DNA of 8,406 bases, taken from assembly GCA_020437875.1 (NCBI GenBank), contig JAGQVR010000122.1, positions 1 to 8,406 of the forward strand. The letters are read 5' to 3'. A model generated the notes under the pieces. That model worked only from the letters and a program-made list of their open reading frames with translations, searched no databases and was not told the origin of the DNA. The position numbers and the translations under genes were made by a program. Source of the stretch: Flavobacteriales bacterium. Lineage in GTDB: Bacteria; Bacteroidota; Bacteroidia; Flavobacteriales_F; PHOS-HE28. Positions 6,331 to 8,406 of this stretch are shown here, piece by piece; position 1 is the stretch's first letter, and each line of letters opens with the position of its first letter.

Positions 6331-7725
6331 ATGGAGGCACCGAAGCACATCCGCCGCGTGATCTGGGCCTCGTCGCTCGGCACGCTCATCGAGTGGTACG
6401 ACTTCTACATCTTCGGCAGCCTGGCAACGGTCATCGCCACGCAGTTCTTCCCGAAGACCAACCCCACGGCCGCCTTGCTCAGCGTGCTGGCCACCTTCGC
6501 GGCCGGCTTCATCGTCCGGCCTTTCGGCGCGCTCGTCTTCGGTCGCATCGGCGACATCGTTGGTCGCAAGTACACCTTCCTGCTCACGCTCATCATCATG
6601 GGAGGCAGCACCTTCGCCATCGGGCTGGTGCCGGGTTATGCGAGCATCGGTGCGGCCGCTCCGATCATCGTACTTGTGCTGCGACTGCTTCAAGGGCTGG
6701 CCTTGGGGGGTGAATACGGTGGCGCAGCCACGTACGTGGCCGAACACGCACCACCCGGCAGACGCGGCTTCTACACCTCCTGGATCCAGACCACGGCCAC
6801 ACTTGGCCTTTTCGTGTCACTCGGGGTCATCCTGATCACGCGCCATGTCCTCGATCCCGATCCCGCGTCCTCCATCACCAAGTTCAACGATTGGGGCTGG
6901 CGCATCCCCTTCCTGCTCTCCATCGTTCTTGTCGGTGTAAGCGTGTACATCCGGCTGCGGATGAATGAGAGCCCGCTCTTCACGGAACTGAAGAACGAAG
7001 GACGCACGAGCGCGAACCCGTTGAAGGAGAGCTTCACGAAGAAACGCAACCTGCGCATGGTGCTCCTCGCCCTCTTCGGTGCCACCATGGGGCAGGGCGT
7101 GGTCTGGTACACCGGGCAGTTCTACGCCCAGAGTTTCCTGGAGAACACATGCAGGCTCGACTTCGACCAGTCGCGGACGATCCTCATCTGGGCCATCCTC
7201 TTCGCAACGCCCTTCTTCGTGGTGTTCGGTGCGTTGAGCGATCGCATCGGCCGCAAGTGGATCATGATCAGTGGCATGTTGCTCGCCGTGGTCAGCTACC
7301 GCCCCTTGTTCAACGAGATGCAACGATCCACGTGGCGCGCGGTGGAGGTGACCGCGCAGACGGACATACCCTCCATGGCCACCGCCGCCCTGACATCGGG
7401 TCCGATCACCGTGGATGATGCGACCTACTGGAAACTCGTTGGCATCATCTTCATCTTGATCCTTTACGTGACCATGGTGTACGGGCCCATCGCGGCCTTC
7501 CTCGTCGAACTCTTCCCAACACGCATCCGCTACACCAGCATGAGCCTGCCCTACCACATCGGCAATGGCGTGTTCGGCGGTCTTACCCCTTTCATCGCCA
7601 CCCTGCTCACCACCATGCGGCAGGGCGATGCGCTCGTAGGGCTCTGGTACCCGATCGGCATCGCCTCGGTCTGCCTGGTGATCGGTGCCCTGTACATCAG
7701 CGAACGTGGACGGAACACATGGTGA
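6331..7725 (+). CDS. MFS transporter, metabolite:H+ symporter (MHS/ProP-like) family
   Basis: A 464-residue polytopic inner-membrane transporter with about 12 helices. MHS-family marks are visible in order: LIEWYDFYIFGS (19-30) in helix 1; VRPFGALVFGRIGDIVGRK (62-80), the MFS motif A loop; RLLQGLALGGEYGGA (118-132) in helix 4; the mid-protein repeat GALSDRIGRK (300-309); and LVELFPTRIRYTS (391-403). Family members carry carboxylates, proline/betaine or other osmolytes with protons. The exact substrate cannot be read from sequence. The neighbour acs suggests acetate or another short carboxylate (inference). The loop between about residues 325 and 365, before the TYWKLVG helix, appears short compared with many relatives, which as I recall carry a longer insert there. 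ATG 6331 is preferred over the in-frame TTG at 6316, which falls inside a promoter-like TATCTTGCC. The next gene starts 1 nt after the stop. Confidence 0.88.
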   Translation: MEAPKHIRRVIWASSLGTLIEWYDFYIFGSLATVIATQFFPKTNPTAALLSVLATFAAGFIVRPFGALVFGRIGDIVGRKYTFLLTLIIMGGSTFAIGLVPGYASIGAAAPIIVLVLRLLQGLALGGEYGGAATYVAEHAPPGRRGFYTSWIQTTATLGLFVSLGVILITRHVLDPDPASSITKFNDWGWRIPFLLSIVLVGVSVYIRLRMNESPLFTELKNEGRTSANPLKESFTKKRNLRMVLLALFGATMGQGVVWYTGQFYAQSFLENTCRLDFDQSRTILIWAILFATPFFVVFGALSDRIGRKWIMISGMLLAVVSYRPLFNEMQRSTWRAVEVTAQTDIPSMATAALTSGPITVDDATYWKLVGIIFILILYVTMVYGPIAAFLVELFPTRIRYTSMSLPYHIGNGVFGGLTPFIATLLTTMRQGDALVGLWYPIGIASVCLVIGALYISERGRNTW

Positions 7726-7726
7726 T

Positions 7727-7972
7727 ATGGACAGCTTGAAACGTTACCTGGGGGTTGTCTGGATGCTGCTCGGTCCAGCGGCCATGATCGCCTTGACCAA
7801 CACCGCACAGAACGAGATCGCCAATCATCCCGGCATGGACCGCGTGATCCAATGGGGGGTGTTCGTCATCGTGTTCGTCCCGATCGGCATCGGCCTGGTG
7901 ATCTTCGGTTGGTACGCCTTCACCGGTGCCTACGACCGCCGCGAAGAGGATAACACCATCGATCGGCCCTAA
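7727..7972 (+). CDS. Small two-helix membrane protein next to the MFS transporter
   Basis: An 81-residue protein with two predicted membrane helices: about residues 6-24 (LGVVWMLLGPAA) and 42-65 (QWGVFVIVFVPIGIGLVIFGW). These are joined by a short polar loop with Asn and Asp, and the tail is charged (YDRREED). It resembles short Bacteroidota proteins of unknown function, possibly the family named DUF6814, that I recall beside MFS transporters; the name needs checking. The ATG lies 1 nt after the transporter stop, so translation is very likely coupled and the two products may work together, for example as an accessory subunit or stabiliser (inference). Orientation in the membrane and function are unknown. 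The codon pattern is GC-rich like its neighbours, and the sequence has a sensible membrane-protein layout, so it is a real gene rather than a chance frame. Confidence 0.8.
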   Translation: MDSLKRYLGVVWMLLGPAAMIALTNTAQNEIANHPGMDRVIQWGVFVIVFVPIGIGLVIFGWYAFTGAYDRREEDNTIDRP

Positions 7973-7990
7973 AGCCCGACGGATCCCCGA

Positions 7991-7998
7991 TACTTGTG
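7991..7998 (+). promoter_or_regulatory. Possible -7 element of the acs promoter
   Basis: TACTTGTG is one mismatch from TAnnTTTG and ends 32 nt before the acs ATG, in the 58-nt gap after the small membrane protein. No good -33 TTTG is visible at the expected distance. Its distance from the start is close to that of the candidate elements before lptD and the amidase. The call is based on motif and position alone. Confidence 0.3.
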
Positions 7999-8020
7999 GT
8001 ATCCGCAGACCACATGCGGA
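7996..8020 (+). repeat. Two interlocking short inverted repeats in the acs leader
   Basis: Arms TCCGCA (8002-8007) and TGCGGA (8015-8020) form a perfect 6-bp inverted repeat with a 7-nt spacer. Arms GTGGT (7996-8000) and ACCAC (8009-8013) form a 5-bp one with an 8-nt spacer. The arms interlock, so as RNA hairpins they could not both form simply. The cluster ends 10 nt before the acs ATG and could be an operator or a leader structure, or chance in GC-rich DNA. There is no T-run, so it is not an intrinsic terminator. Confidence 0.35.
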
Positions 8021-8030
8021 CATTCAGACC

Positions 8031-8406
8031 ATGCCCGATCCACGCCTACGAACCAACGCAGACTACACCGCTGCTTACGCCCAAAGCGTCGCCGAACCGG
8101 AGAACTTCTGGGCGGCACAAGCCGAGACCTTCCAGTGGCACAGGAAATGGGACTCGGTGTTGGAATGGAACTTCGAGAAGCCCGACGTGAAGTGGTTCGT
8201 CGGAGGAAGGTTGAACATCACGGAGAACTGCCTTGACCGCCACCTGAAGTTGCGCGGCAACAAGCTGGCCGTGATCTGGGAACCGAACGACCCACATGAA
8301 CCTACGCTGCGCCTGACCTACCGTGAGCTGCACGAGCGTGTGTGCATGTACGCGAACGTGCTGAAGCGGAACGGTGCGAAGAAGGGCGATCGCATATGCA
8401 TCTACA
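8031..8406 (+). CDS. acs: Acetyl-CoA synthetase (acetate--CoA ligase), 5' part
   Basis: The first 125 codons of an AMP-forming acetate--CoA ligase, running off the right edge with no stop. Full-length enzymes have about 630-660 residues. The enzyme activates acetate with ATP through acetyl-AMP to acetyl-CoA in the cytoplasm. The visible part is the ACAS N-terminal region plus the start of the adenylate-forming domain: YTAAYAQSVAEPENFW (about 12-27), WFVGGRLNITENCLDRH (about 55-71), LAVIWE (79-84), LTYRELHERV (about 95-104), and KGDRICIY at the edge. The WFVGG...NCLDRH stretch is characteristic of Acs rather than of longer-chain acyl-CoA ligases. The catalytic ATP-binding and A10 lysine motifs lie outside the window. 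The gene follows the small membrane protein by 58 nt, with its own candidate promoter. ATG 8031 is the only sensible start and has no Shine-Dalgarno sequence. Confidence 0.93.
   Translation, partial: MPDPRLRTNADYTAAYAQSVAEPENFWAAQAETFQWHRKWDSVLEWNFEKPDVKWFVGGRLNITENCLDRHLKLRGNKLAVIWEPNDPHEPTLRLTYRELHERVCMYANVLKRNGAKKGDRICIY

Noticed and set aside
3841..6747. A 968-codon open frame on the minus strand covering lptD
   Set aside because: Its translation is rich in His, Gly, Val, Glu and Arg without any domain or membrane pattern, and it lies exactly opposite a well-supported lptD. In GC-rich DNA with GC-rich third positions, long stop-free antisense frames are expected.
7149..7418. Plus-strand frame of 89 codons inside the MFS gene, and similar small frames throughout
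   Set aside because: Out-of-frame shadows of strongly supported genes, with no motifs or promoter of their own.
1..8406. Defence system, mobile element, CRISPR array, tRNA or rRNA
   Set aside because: No direct-repeat array, transposase or integrase motif, terminal inverted repeats, or tRNA-like cloverleaf was seen by eye, and every stretch is covered by housekeeping or envelope genes.

Overview
This 8.4 kb window looks like chromosomal core DNA of a GC-rich member of the Bacteroidota, probably a Flavobacteriales-like lineage. This is judged from the protein families and their order: a Bacteroidota-type LptD divergent from an N-acetylmuramoyl-L-alanine amidase, an MCE (MlaD-like) gene and a membrane-anchored (Fe-S)-binding protein downstream of the amidase, and a small two-helix protein next to an MFS transporter. 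Most start codons lack a Shine-Dalgarno sequence, and several are preceded by imperfect TAnnTTTG-like -7 elements, which also fits this phylum. Gene density is very high and no intergenic gap exceeds about 60 bases. I see no mobile element, CRISPR array, tRNA, rRNA or phage signature.

Left part, minus strand (about 1-3725), read right to left: an amidase with a C-terminal SPOR-like domain, an MCE/MlaD-like lipid-transport protein, a five-helix membrane protein carrying two [4Fe-4S] ferredoxin motifs, and the first eight codons of a further gene that leaves the window. Spacings are 17 nt, a 4-nt ATGA overlap, and 2 nt, so these genes almost certainly form one operon.

Middle (about 3550-3770): the divergent control region. 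The amidase start favoured here (3725) and the LptD start (3724) share the five bases CCATG. The promoter-like element of each gene lies inside the transcribed part of the other. The amidase start is uncertain: 3752, 3725 and 3554 are all possible.

Right part, plus strand (3724-8406): lptD (LPS export to the outer leaflet of the outer membrane), then an MFS transporter of the metabolite:H+ symporter type, a small two-helix membrane protein starting 1 nt after the transporter stop, and the 5' end (125 codons) of acetyl-CoA synthetase. The transporter, small protein and Acs plausibly form an uptake-and-activation set for acetate or a related carboxylate (inference). The amidase, MCE protein and LptD all serve the cell envelope: peptidoglycan, lipid trafficking and LPS respectively.

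No undescribed system is evident. The points worth a second look are the interlocked divergent start region, a two-cysteine LptD, the placement of a redox protein in an envelope operon, the transporter plus small-protein pair, and overlapping inverted repeats in the acs leader.
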